This document shows positions 56,785 through 64,000 of a DNA stretch of 64,000 nt, in pieces. A model generated the notes under the pieces. The model was not told where the DNA came from and ran no database searches. It saw nothing but the letters and a program-made list of their open reading frames with translations. Numbering within the stretch: position 1 is the first letter of the stretch; each line of letters opens with the position of its first letter. The stretch lies in the NCBI GenBank assembly GCA_015272325.1, contig JACYLU010000021.1:99038-163037 (forward strand). Direction: 5' to 3'. The stretch is from Synechococcales cyanobacterium C42_A2020_086 (GTDB lineage Bacteria > Cyanobacteriota > Cyanobacteriia > Elainellales > Elainellaceae). Position numbers and translations under genes: made by a program.

Positions 56785-57864
56785 TTATTTCAGATGAAGG
56801 AAGGGGAGAGTGTGCCGCTTTTTTCGATTTTTTCGATTAGTGGGCGGTTTGCGCCAGCGGTCTAGAATGTCTTTGAACAGAGCCTCTTCAATCCAGGTTT
56901 TCATGACAACCGTTAGGGGAATGGCCATCACGAGTCCGAGGGGTCCAAAGAGGCTAGCAAAGAAAATTTGGGAAATTAGGGTAATGGCGGGCAGCAGCGC
57001 CACCTGTTTGGCCATGACAGTGGGTGTGAGCCAGTAGCTTTCCACGTTTTGAATCACAACGTAGAGAATCAGAACTGCAATGGTTTTCCAGGGGGCATCC
57101 AGCAGCGCAATCGCCATGGGCAGCACGGCACTTAGGGTAGGGCCAATGTTGGGGATAAAGTTTAGCAGCCCTGCTAGTACCGCATGGGCTAAGACGAGCG
57201 GCACCTGCAACAGCCATAAGCCAATGCCGCTGAGAACGGCAATAAACACCATTTCTATCAGTGCCCCGATGGTCCAGTTGCCCAGTCCTTCGGCGCAGCG
57301 GGAGAGGATCTGCTGAACTCGCCGCCGGTAGAACCCCGGAAAACAGCGGACAAAGGTCTGGCGATAGGGTTTGGGATCGATCAAGAACATCAGGGTTAAC
57401 ACGAGCACCAGCAGCAGCTCCAACAGAGCACTGATAGAGTCGGAAAAGAAGGCAAACGCTCGCTGCAATAGGGTCATGCGCTGGATCTGAATTTGCTGCA
57501 GCAACGCATCAATGCCAGGAAATTCCGGCAAAAGCTCCCCCGAGCGCTCGCGCAACCACTCGGTACCGCGTTCAATTTGTTCCAGTGCCAGGGGTGCCAG
57601 CGTGATCAGCTCTTGAAACTGCGCAATGAAGGGTGGCACAATCAGCCATATGACGCCGACCAGCAACGCCAGAACCAGCCCGAGGCTGAATGTAACTGCC
57701 ATGCCTCGTTTTAGCCCAAGGCGCTGTAGAAAGCGGACAAGCTGGTTGATCGCTGTCGCCAGCACTATTGCGGTAAACACTAGCAGCAGTAGCTGTCGCA
57801 GTTGCCACACGATGTAAAAGACAGCCACGATGGCTAATAGCGCCAACCATTGTCCCAGTTTCAT
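56785..57864 (-). CDS. AI-2E family (UPF0118) membrane transporter
   Basis: The protein has 359 residues from the ATG at 57864, which gives the usual start MKLGQWLALLAIVAVFYIVW. About eight helices and a soluble segment (PPFIAQFQELITLAPLALEQ) fit the family, as do GLLNFIPNIGPTLSAVLPMA and ESYWLTPTVMAKQVALLPA. Members have been linked to autoinducer-2 export or Na+(Li+)/H+ exchange. The basic tail RKPPTNRKNRKKRHTLP is unusually charged. It is divergent from the antiporter gene, so an ion role would be consistent. Confidence 0.88.
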   Translation of the reverse strand: MKLGQWLALLAIVAVFYIVWQLRQLLLLVFTAIVLATAINQLVRFLQRLGLKRGMAVTFSLGLVLALLVGVIWLIVPPFIAQFQELITLAPLALEQIERGTEWLRERSGELLPEFPGIDALLQQIQIQRMTLLQRAFAFFSDSISALLELLLVLVLTLMFLIDPKPYRQTFVRCFPGFYRRRVQQILSRCAEGLGNWTIGALIEMVFIAVLSGIGLWLLQVPLVLAHAVLAGLLNFIPNIGPTLSAVLPMAIALLDAPWKTIAVLILYVVIQNVESYWLTPTVMAKQVALLPAITLISQIFFASLFGPLGLVMAIPLTVVMKTWIEEALFKDILDRWRKPPTNRKNRKKRHTLPFLHLK

Positions 57865-58181
57865 GCTCGCGTCACTCGTGGTTTCCCAGCCAAACACTCC
57901 CCCATTTTCTAGGATTTCGTGGAAAGGTGACAGGAATAATGACGGTTCGTGGGTTTGCAGCAGAACTTCCCGCAGTTTCAGTGATAACGGTATAGTAGAA
58001 ACCAGGCAATGGAGCTTGCCTTAACCGCTTCTGAAGCTTTGTTTATTTTGTTTATATTGACCTTTCAGAATGCTGATGGCTCCTACTGTTTTGACTTGTG
58101 GCAGAGGCTTGCAGCAGAACGGTAGGGGCTGCTTGTCATGGTCTGCCCAAGTTGCGCCAATAGATCTACTGGAGTTGCAGG
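57865..58181. other. Divergent promoter region
   Basis: This gap lies between the AI-2E-family gene and the antiporter gene. Nothing beyond AT-rich promoter-like DNA around 58030-58065 is visible. Confidence 0.35.
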
Positions 58182-59801
58182 ATGCTGGAAAGTGTGGTTT
58201 GGATGCTGCTAGGCGGCTTCTTTGCGGGTCAACTAGCGCGCCGTTGTAGGCTGCCGGCCCTAGTGGGCATGGTGCTGCTGGGAATTATCTTGGGTCCACA
58301 GGTTGCCAATGTCTTAGATTCGTCGCTACTCCAGGCGGCGGATGGACTGCGAGTCATTGCTGTGATGGTGATCTTGATGAAAGCGGGGCTAGGGCTAGAT
58401 CGCGAGAAACTAGCGCAGCAAGGGTCGGTAGCGCTGCGGCTAGGATTTCTACCCGCTGTCGGTGAGGCCTTGGCAATTGCGCTGGCATCGCGGGCGATCT
58501 TCGGGTTTGATTTTGCCACCGGGCTGCTGCTGGGCTGCGTGATTGGAGCGGAATCGCCCGCCGTGATTGTGCCGGGAATGCTGCGGCTCAAGAGTTTGGG
58601 GTGGGGTGTTAAAAAAGGGATCCCCGACGCCATTTTGACGGGCAGTGCTCTGTCGGATGTGCTGCTGCTATTGGTGTTTAGCCTGCTGCTTGCCTTCCTC
58701 TCGGGGGCAGACACAACCACCAGCTTGCCTGGAGGTATTACCCTTAGCGCCGCGCAGCGCTTGCCGCTACAAATTATTGCCCAAATTGGCTTCGGAATCC
58801 TGCTAGGAGCCGTGACCGCTCGGGTGTTAATTGTGCTGCTGGCTAAGCAAAACTGGACCCAGACGATCGTGCAGGATACCTTGGTCACAGCTAGCGTGGC
58901 GTTGCTGCTGGTTGTGGTCGCAGAAGATGTTCCGATCTTCTCCGGCTATCTAGCGGTCATGTCTCTAGGATTCTTTTTGATTGAGCAGGATGCGCCCTTG
59001 GCTCGTCGGCTGCGGGGTGGCTTTGATGGACTCTGGACCGTGGCAGAGGTGGCGCTGTTTGTGCTGCTGGGAGCAAGTATCCAACTGCAGGTGCTGGGCG
59101 ATAGTCTGCTGCCGGGGCTGCTAATTTTGGCGATTGGCACCTTGATCGGACGCGCGATTGGCTGGTACCTCTCGACTGTAAAAAGCAACTGGACCTGGAA
59201 AGAGCGGCTGTTTCTGCTGCCGGGCAACTCGGCCAAAGCGACCGTACAGGCGGCCATTGGAGCACTACCTCTGGCGAATGGCTTGGCAGGAGGAGACACC
59301 ATTCTGGCAGTGGCAGCTCTGTCGATTCTGGTCACTGCACCGCTAGGGGCTTGGGCGATTCCTACTTTTGCGCCGCGCCTGTTGGAACGCGGGGAGGTGG
59401 ACCCCACCAAGGTCTCGGTGACCCGTCCGGTAACGATTTTGGCTGCCGTAGACACGTCACGATTTGCCACGGCGGTTTTAATGAAAGCAGCAGAGCTAGC
59501 TCGCCGCAGTGATGGGGACGTCATCGTTCTGCATGTGGTTCGCACCTCCGATCCCGCAGCCATAGCCAATCTCGAAGCTCAAACCCAACGCCTGTTGTCT
59601 GATATTCGCCATCGGCTGCTTACGATTCCCGGAGCTGTGCCGGAAGAAATTCTGCGGGTAGCTCAAGACTACCAGGCAACCGAGATTGTTATTGGCAAGC
59701 GCGGGCACTCTCCGTGGCAAACCGTGCTCGTGGGGTCGGTATCGCAAGCGGTTCTAGAAGCAAGCCCAATTCCGGTGCTGGTGGTGGAAGCAGATGCCTA
59801 G
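58182..59801 (+). CDS. Cation:proton antiporter fused to USP domain
   Basis: The 539-residue protein has a CPA-type antiporter membrane domain (about 1-405, roughly 12 helices). Its GCVIGAESPAVIVPGML, DAILTGSALSDVLLLLV and LPGNSAKATVQAAIGALPLA segments hold the conserved charged and polar residues of the exchange site. A universal stress protein domain (about 412-538) ends with EIVIGKRGHSPWQTVLVGSVSQAVLEAS. That part keeps the G-x9-GS-x2 nucleotide-binding pattern, so ATP or a cyclic nucleotide may control transport. The cation is unknown. Confidence 0.88.
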   Translation: MLESVVWMLLGGFFAGQLARRCRLPALVGMVLLGIILGPQVANVLDSSLLQAADGLRVIAVMVILMKAGLGLDREKLAQQGSVALRLGFLPAVGEALAIALASRAIFGFDFATGLLLGCVIGAESPAVIVPGMLRLKSLGWGVKKGIPDAILTGSALSDVLLLLVFSLLLAFLSGADTTTSLPGGITLSAAQRLPLQIIAQIGFGILLGAVTARVLIVLLAKQNWTQTIVQDTLVTASVALLLVVVAEDVPIFSGYLAVMSLGFFLIEQDAPLARRLRGGFDGLWTVAEVALFVLLGASIQLQVLGDSLLPGLLILAIGTLIGRAIGWYLSTVKSNWTWKERLFLLPGNSAKATVQAAIGALPLANGLAGGDTILAVAALSILVTAPLGAWAIPTFAPRLLERGEVDPTKVSVTRPVTILAAVDTSRFATAVLMKAAELARRSDGDVIVLHVVRTSDPAAIANLEAQTQRLLSDIRHRLLTIPGAVPEEILRVAQDYQATEIVIGKRGHSPWQTVLVGSVSQAVLEASPIPVLVVEADA

Positions 59802-59811
59802 GATACGGCAG

Positions 59812-61170
59812 TCAGGATGAATGAGCCGGTATCGAACGGTTGCCCTGCTGCACCTGCTCAGCGGCGATAGCCAAAGCACGCTCTTTTTGCGGGTCGGCAC
59901 CTTGGGCATAGGGCAACGGCGCAGGCACTACTACATCAGGTGTAACACCCACCCCTTCTAGCCGGTGATTCCCGTCTATATAAACATCAGCAACGGCAAT
60001 GTAGAGCAGACTGCCGTCCTGCATCACAAAGGGTTGTCCAGCCACCACGGCTCCTGCCGTCCGAGAGCCGACCACGGTGCCAATGCCGTACTGCTGAAAC
60101 GCATAAGCCAGGATCTCCTTGGCACTGCGGCTGCCTTCGTTCACCAGCATCACTACGGGTTTTTGCCAGGCAGAATAGCTCGTGTAGCGATTGCCGTTGC
60201 GCGGAATGTTGGTAATGCTCAGGTCTCGGTCGTTATACAGATTCAGAACCGTCATCGGAGCACCACCCCATCCCTCGCGCAGATCGAGTACCAAGGCGTC
60301 AGCTTCTTTGAGGCGACCGTAGAGCAGTTCCTGTTCCAGCAGTTGCTGAGCCTGATCGCTAGCGTAGGACCAGATGTGAATATAGCCAATTGCAACACCG
60401 GCTTGCTCTACCACAGCCACACTTTCCGACTGAGCATCCAGAAACATAGTTGTGCCGTCGAACAGGCGCGGTGTTACCACAACATCCTGCTGGGACTGGG
60501 GATCGGGTGTGCGCTGGATCCGTACCGTAACGGACTGCTCGGCAGGTCCAGCAAAGGAGCGAATCGGGTGAAATGGCTGCTGGTCTACACTGAGGATTTG
60601 ATCGCCTGTCTGCAAACCGGCTGCCGCCGCTGGGCTGCCATCCAAAACCGCTTTTATAAAGGTTTTGCCCTCCTGCTGAGCGGTAATGATGCCAATCTCC
60701 CGGTATGCAATTGTGCCGTTCAGAAAAGGCTGGATTTGGTCTCGCAGCTCTGAACTGCGCGGCACAAAGATGCCAAGCACTTGATAATAGGCAGGCTCTT
60801 CGGGAATGTAGAGGCGGGTATGGGAGGTGTTTAGCTCGGCCAACATTGAGTTGATGACCGCGGCAGCAGCCTCCCGATCTCGGGCTTGGGCGACCTGTGG
60901 CTGATAGCGTTGCCGTATAGCGACCCAATTCACATTGTTCAGCTCAGGATCATAAAATTTCTCGGCTACCGTTTGCCAAACCTGCTCGAATAAAGGCACC
61001 CACGTTGTCTCTTGCGATGCAGGAGGGGTATCTATAGCCGCCGAGTGAGGCAACACAGATAGCAGTGATCCGCCCAGCAGTACCAGTGCCGCAAGGATGC
61101 CCAAGCCCATCGGGAGTCCTCTTCGGGTCATCGGAGACCCCCGTCGGGGGCTACTTCGCCAGCTTTTCAT
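59812..61170 (-). CDS. S41 family peptidase with PDZ domain, exported
   Basis: The 452-residue protein has a basic N-terminus and a hydrophobic segment (about 20-45) for export. A PDZ-like domain lies at about 150-225 (GSPAAAAGLQTGDQILSVDQQ). The S41 core includes LVLDLREGWGG and NEGSRSAKEILAYAFQ with the likely nucleophile Ser. The position where CtpA-type proteases have the catalytic Lys (TFGK) reads TAGA, so it belongs to the tricorn-like branch of S41 rather than the CtpA D1-processing branch. The substrate is unknown. The start may be an internal ATG (MTRRGLPMG). Confidence 0.82.
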   Translation of the reverse strand: MKSWRSSPRRGSPMTRRGLPMGLGILAALVLLGGSLLSVLPHSAAIDTPPASQETTWVPLFEQVWQTVAEKFYDPELNNVNWVAIRQRYQPQVAQARDREAAAAVINSMLAELNTSHTRLYIPEEPAYYQVLGIFVPRSSELRDQIQPFLNGTIAYREIGIITAQQEGKTFIKAVLDGSPAAAAGLQTGDQILSVDQQPFHPIRSFAGPAEQSVTVRIQRTPDPQSQQDVVVTPRLFDGTTMFLDAQSESVAVVEQAGVAIGYIHIWSYASDQAQQLLEQELLYGRLKEADALVLDLREGWGGAPMTVLNLYNDRDLSITNIPRNGNRYTSYSAWQKPVVMLVNEGSRSAKEILAYAFQQYGIGTVVGSRTAGAVVAGQPFVMQDGSLLYIAVADVYIDGNHRLEGVGVTPDVVVPAPLPYAQGADPQKERALAIAAEQVQQGNRSIPAHSS

Positions 61171-61463
61171 CCCTGTACTTCCTTCACGCTATGCCGGGTG
61201 ATTACGTCGGGTGATTGCAGGTGCCAAGGCAATCGCTCCGGCATCAGATGCACCGCCGGCTTGACCCCGCTCTTTGACGACGAGGAGTGCTGAACAGTTC
61301 CGACAGCGAAGTTAAATCATCTGCTTTATCAAAGCCTAAACCAAGCGAGCTATTTCCTTGGAGGGTTTATTTGCTGTCAAAGTAAAGGCACCTTGGAACG
61401 TAGACCGTGCGAAGTGTTGGCAAAAAGCGTTGCAGTTTAGAGTTGAAAGAGAGTGAGACCTGC

Positions 61464-61904
61464 ATGTATCACATTGCTGTGGTAGATGATAACGAAGCAT
61501 GGCGGCTTGCCGTACAGTATTTGCTGCAACAGGAGGGCTTACAAGTCTCTACCTTTGCCGATCCCCATAGTTTTTTTAAACTAGCAGAGCAATTTGACCT
61601 TGTTCTCGTTGACTTCTCGCTGCCGGCTCGCAACTATCAAACCTGGATGGATGGAGCTGAACTGATCCGCAAAATCAAACAGCAGCTCGATCGACCGCCC
61701 CTATTGATCCTGGTATCGGGGTTCTTCACCGAAAAAGAGCGGGAGATAGCCAGATCCCTCTGCCCTGAGGCCGATGATTATTTGAGTAAAAGCGTTGCGG
61801 CCCAAGGACTAATCCAGCAGGTGAAGCGATTCCTACACCTAAACTCTACTCACCTTTCTGAGTCTAGCCGGCATACCGATCAGCATCGCTCCTCCCGCAG
61901 CTAG
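61464..61904 (+). CDS. Orphan response regulator, receiver only
   Basis: The protein has 146 residues from the ATG at 61464. The receiver has Asp8-Asp9 (AVVDDNEAW), phosphoacceptor Asp50 in LVLVDFSLP and Lys in YLSKS. A six-residue insertion (NYQTWM) follows the phosphorylation loop. The tail is Ser/His/Arg-rich and disordered, without output domain. No kinase is adjacent. The extended loop may give partner specificity. Confidence 0.82.
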   Translation: MYHIAVVDDNEAWRLAVQYLLQQEGLQVSTFADPHSFFKLAEQFDLVLVDFSLPARNYQTWMDGAELIRKIKQQLDRPPLLILVSGFFTEKEREIARSLCPEADDYLSKSVAAQGLIQQVKRFLHLNSTHLSESSRHTDQHRSSRS

Positions 61905-62093
61905 CGCAGCTCTGGGGTAAAGCGTTTTTTAGAAGCGCTATGGAGAACGGCTTAGCTCACTCGCCGCAGATAACCTTTGCCTCTTACGGACGATCTCCCG
62001 GCAGTCGGGTGCAGTGCGTTGTTGGGCTGCGATTCTCTTGCAGAGACGCTTCGCAAACACCGACCCAATGTAAGACTTAATAAACACTATCTC

Positions 62094-62774
62094 TCACTCA
62101 TCATCAATGCTTAAAGCTTCCTTGAGTTGCAATGTTTGAGCATCTAAGCAATGTCGCACGATTGCATCTATATCCAAACCAACAATGCTTTGCTCTTGTA
62201 ACAATGGGTTGCTAGGGCTAGCAAAGGTGATAACGGATTTTCCTGCTGAAATCAAGCTTTGGGCAAAAGCTTGAGTTTTGCTGCTAGGGGAGGCGTAGGC
62301 AATAAAGATGGTGTGAGCGATCGCCCCAATCATGTCATTCCGTTTGCTTGCCAGTTCAGCCGTAACACGAGGATAGCTGCTGCTAAAGGGAGAGATTAGA
62401 AGTAAGCGATTTTCGCTAATCGCCTGTTTTTGCTCTGGGGAGAGGCGCATTTTGTGGAGACTGCAGGCAGGACAGTGGATGATGGGTTGGGTACCACGGA
62501 GCATTATTTTGAGGCAGTCTTGTTCAATCGGAGTGTTGAAACCACTGATGACAGGGATTTCTCCATCTCGCAAGCTCTGAGCGAGGTCATAGGTTTTGAG
62601 AATAAGGTCGCCAGGACATTGTTTAGAGCAGAAAAGGGCGATCGTACTCTGTGCCAGCAATTCAAGATTACCAATCGTGTTGAGGATCGGTGCCGTTCTG
62701 AAAGCACCACAGGTTTTGAGTGCAGTGGGATAGGCTGGATGATCGGGGGCGATGGTTTGTAAGGGCGCGATCAT
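62094..62774 (-). CDS. DprA-like (Rossmann) protein, short form
   Basis: The 226-residue protein resembles the Rossmann core of DprA/Smf: YPTALKTCG, ILNTIGNLELL, ALFCSKQCPGDLILKTYDLA, ISGFNTPIEQDCL and RNDMIGAIAHTIFIAYAS. It lacks the extra winged-helix domain of full DprA and is shorter. Its ATG overlaps the stop of the DUF2283 gene (ATGA), so the two are coupled. DprA proper loads RecA on incoming DNA. DprA-like proteins beside methylase remnants are more likely part of defence or mobile DNA. Confidence 0.75.
   Translation of the reverse strand: MIAPLQTIAPDHPAYPTALKTCGAFRTAPILNTIGNLELLAQSTIALFCSKQCPGDLILKTYDLAQSLRDGEIPVISGFNTPIEQDCLKIMLRGTQPIIHCPACSLHKMRLSPEQKQAISENRLLLISPFSSSYPRVTAELASKRNDMIGAIAHTIFIAYASPSSKTQAFAQSLISAGKSVITFASPSNPLLQEQSIVGLDIDAIVRHCLDAQTLQLKEALSIDDE
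62317..62324. repeat. HIP1 palindrome GCGATCGC
   Basis: An exact HIP1 octamer inside the DprA-like gene, the third and last found by eye. Confidence 0.7.
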
Positions 62775-62998
62775 GAAATACCCGCCAGCCGACCCATTTC
62801 GACGCTGACGGCATCAAAGCGATTATCACTAGGACGATAGGATAAAAGCTCCATGCCAATCGGTTCGCCTGTCGTTTCATCTTTAATCAAAATAACCCCA
62901 TCACCCAGTTCTGTGGCAATTTGATTCTTGCGCGGAGGTTGCCAAAAAACGGTTAGCAACTCCATTTCGGGTTCGTAGTAGATTTTTACTTGTGCCAT
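62771..62998 (-). CDS. DUF2283 family protein, coupled to DprA-like gene
   Basis: The protein has 75 residues from the ATG at 62998, with GGAGAAACCCT upstream. It reads MAQVKIYYEPEMELLTVFW and GDGVILIKDETTGEPIGMELLSY, matching DUF2283. It overlaps the previous gene by 13 nt and the next by 4 nt, so the three are translated together. It may neutralise or bind the preceding small protein. The frame stays open upstream, but those residues belong to the neighbour's coding DNA. Confidence 0.8.
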   Translation of the reverse strand: MAQVKIYYEPEMELLTVFWQPPRKNQIATELGDGVILIKDETTGEPIGMELLSYRPSDNRFDAVSVEMGRLAGIS

Positions 62999-63291
62999 AG
63001 GGTTTCTCCTTCTTTGATTGCATCGGTTTGGTAAGCTGTGATTAGAAATCCATCTCCATTTAAGCGTCGGGCGACGGCAACAACCCATCGCTTTTCTTTC
63101 AAAGTCAGATAGAACAGTAATAGGTTCGGATCGCGGCTACTGCGACGAATTTCATCAGGGCTGCTCAGCGCTTGTCTGACTTCGGCTTCGAGATCGGCAA
63201 TATCTGGATGTTTGACGATTAGTTTTTGCCAGTACTCTTCTGAGGTGCGAACGGTGAAGTTGAGGGGAGTGAGGATTTCAAATTTACTCAT
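62986..63291 (-). CDS. Small toxin-like partner of DUF2283
   Basis: The 101-residue protein contains VKHPDIADLEAEVRQALSSPDEIRRSSRDPNLLLFYL and KEKRWVVAVARRLNGDGFLITAYQTDAIKEG. This alternation of helix and strands with a terminal T-A-Y-x-T pattern resembles BECR/RelE-like small nuclease folds often encoded beside DUF2283. I cannot assign a catalytic site. Its ATG overlaps the stop of the broken methylase frame (TGATG) and its end overlaps the DUF2283 gene. A toxin-antitoxin pair is plausible. Confidence 0.65.
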   Translation of the reverse strand: MSKFEILTPLNFTVRTSEEYWQKLIVKHPDIADLEAEVRQALSSPDEIRRSSRDPNLLLFYLTLKEKRWVVAVARRLNGDGFLITAYQTDAIKEGETLWHK

Positions 63292-63419
63292 CAGTCATCA
63301 CCTCCGTTGTCTCTGCCCATGCGGTATTTGATGCCGTAGTTGATGAGGTCGTCGAGTTCTTCGTCGGTGAAGCCGTAGTGTTGGGCAAGGACGCGATCGA
63401 TTTCATGATTGATGGGTTT
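63291..63419 (-). pseudogene. 3' remnant of an Eco57I-type DNA methyltransferase
   Basis: Reading the minus strand from 63419 gives 42 codons, KPINHEIDRVLAQHYGFTDEE and then LINYGIKYRMGRD. This matches the usual C-terminus of large restriction-modification methylases (EIDRVLAQHYGFTDEELDFIINYDIKYRMG). No homologous coding DNA lies further upstream, where the HepT gene ends at 63449. The rest of the gene was lost. The stop overlaps the next ATG by one base, so the old operon coupling is preserved. Family naming is from memory of such C-termini. Confidence 0.7.
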
Positions 63420-63448
63420 TGAAAAACTTTGAAAAAATATAACTGTAC

Positions 63449-63790
63449 TCACAATTTTGCCTGTAATTGTTGTAAGGGATTAATCAGAGGAGGTAGGTTA
63501 TTTTGAATCGTTGACCAGGTAACTCGTAAATTGACTTGAAAATATTCGTGAGCCATAATATTTCTCATATCACTCATTAGCCGCCAGGGCAGTTCAGGTG
63601 CTAAGGCTTGAACCTCAGCAGGAATATTCATCGCTGCTTCACCAATCACAATGAGGTCATAAAGCACGGCTTTAACGATCGTTTGGTCTTGACTAAATTG
63701 ATCAAAACTCATACCAGCAGTCCGACGCTGAATGCTATCAATAGCGTTGAAAATATCTTGGATGCGTTCTTTGGCAGATCTAGAAGACAT
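63449..63790 (-). CDS. hepT: HepT-like toxin (DUF86)
   Basis: The 113-residue protein is a HEPN-fold, DUF86/HepT-like putative ribonuclease. The RX4HXY motif is intact in RNIMAHEY near residue 77. FNAIDSIQRRTAGMSFDQF and YDLIVIGEAAMNIP are typical of the family. It overlaps the upstream MntA-like gene by 11 nt. In characterised pairs MntA inactivates HepT by adding AMP to the Tyr of this motif. Confidence 0.9.
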   Translation of the reverse strand: MSSRSAKERIQDIFNAIDSIQRRTAGMSFDQFSQDQTIVKAVLYDLIVIGEAAMNIPAEVQALAPELPWRLMSDMRNIMAHEYFQVNLRVTWSTIQNNLPPLINPLQQLQAKL

Positions 63791-64000
63791 GAACTACTTC
63801 CTCCAAGATCGGTTGCCTGAGATGTTCCTTGAGCGCGTCAACTGTCCCTAAATCAACAGGACACTGCAAAAGATCTTCTAGATAATGTTTAATGCGGAAA
63901 AATTCAAAGAAGCCAATAGATTCATCAAGTTCCACTAAAATATCGACATCACTTTGAGAGTTGGCTTGATCGCGGGCAACGGAGCCAAAAAGATTGAGCG
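63780..64000 (-). CDS. mntA: MntA-like nucleotidyltransferase antitoxin, partial
   Basis: The frame runs from the right window edge to a stop at 63780, so the N-terminus is missing. It reads LFGSVARDQANSQSDVDILVEL, the GSX10DXD active site of minimal nucleotidyltransferases, shown here in part. IGFFEFFRIKHYLEDLLQ and CPVDLGTVDALKEHL follow. It overlaps hepT and is its antitoxin partner by family precedent. Confidence 0.88.
   Translation of the reverse strand, partial: LNLFGSVARDQANSQSDVDILVELDESIGFFEFFRIKHYLEDLLQCPVDLGTVDALKEHLRQPILEEVVHVF

Noticed and set aside
59812..61170. CtpA, the D1-processing protease
   Set aside because: The catalytic Lys motif of CtpA is replaced by TAGA, so only an S41-family call is justified.
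1..64000. CRISPR arrays and insertion sequences
   Set aside because: No spaced direct-repeat series and no transposase-like protein were found; tandem repeats here have no spacers.

Overview
This window is chromosomal DNA from a beta-cyanobacterium. The diagnostic genes are allophycocyanin apcA-apcB-apcC (38075-39772), a beta-carboxysome operon ccmK2-ccmK1-ccmL-ccmM-ccmN-ccmO (47108-51725) and the CO2-uptake NDH-1 module ndhF4-ndhD4-cupB (46012-41344, minus strand). Two HpsE-like glycosyltransferases and many large sensor kinases fit a Leptolyngbya-like, probably filamentous lineage, but the species cannot be fixed from the sequence. No rRNA gene, convincing tRNA gene, CRISPR array or intact insertion sequence was seen.

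Left third (1-23554): an isochorismatase-family gene cut by the left edge, a secreted repeat protein, a TPR protein, a Uma2 nuclease-fold protein, a PAS-GAF histidine kinase, lepA, a cysteine-rich protein with an MtrA-like (methanogen methyltransferase) domain and a DUF4346 tail, a complete phosphate-uptake block (Pho box, pstS, pstC, pstA, pstB and a lipoprotein phosphoesterase), asnS, a Dam-type methylase, a CheY-like regulator, a divergent azoreductase/AraC pair, two GNAT acetyltransferases and a second Uma2 protein.

Middle (23555-37132): a minus-strand signalling locus. It holds a vMAP-like AAA ATPase, then an AAA ATPase carrying a HisKA domain but no kinase domain, a solute-binding lipoprotein without any permease, a 1196-residue dCache-HAMP-PAS-GAF hybrid kinase and a receiver-PAS protein. 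The AAA/HisKA protein and the hybrid kinase share both the HisKA segment and a C-terminal helical module. This is the best candidate in the window for an undescribed system. A basic HTH protein and two HpsE-like glycosyltransferases follow.

Carbon and light block (38075-54618): apcABC, ftsW, then cupB/ndhD4/ndhF4 divergent from the ccm operon across 1.1 kb, then clpB. The NDH-1 module converts CO2 to bicarbonate and the ccm genes build the carboxysome that uses it. CcmM keeps the zinc histidines of an active gamma-carbonic anhydrase but lacks the regulatory cysteine pair. The two ccmK genes share a 122-nt identical block that suggests gene conversion.

Right end (54619-64000): a DUF2283 protein, a secreted acetamidase/formamidase-family protein, an AI-2E-family permease, a Na+/H+ antiporter-USP fusion, an S41 protease and an orphan receiver. 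These are followed by a defence-type edge: a DprA-like protein, DUF2283, a small partner protein, the broken 3' end of a DNA methyltransferase and a HepT/MntA pair running off the right edge. Intergenic DNA throughout carries many two-copy tandem repeats of 9-13 bp, most often 12.
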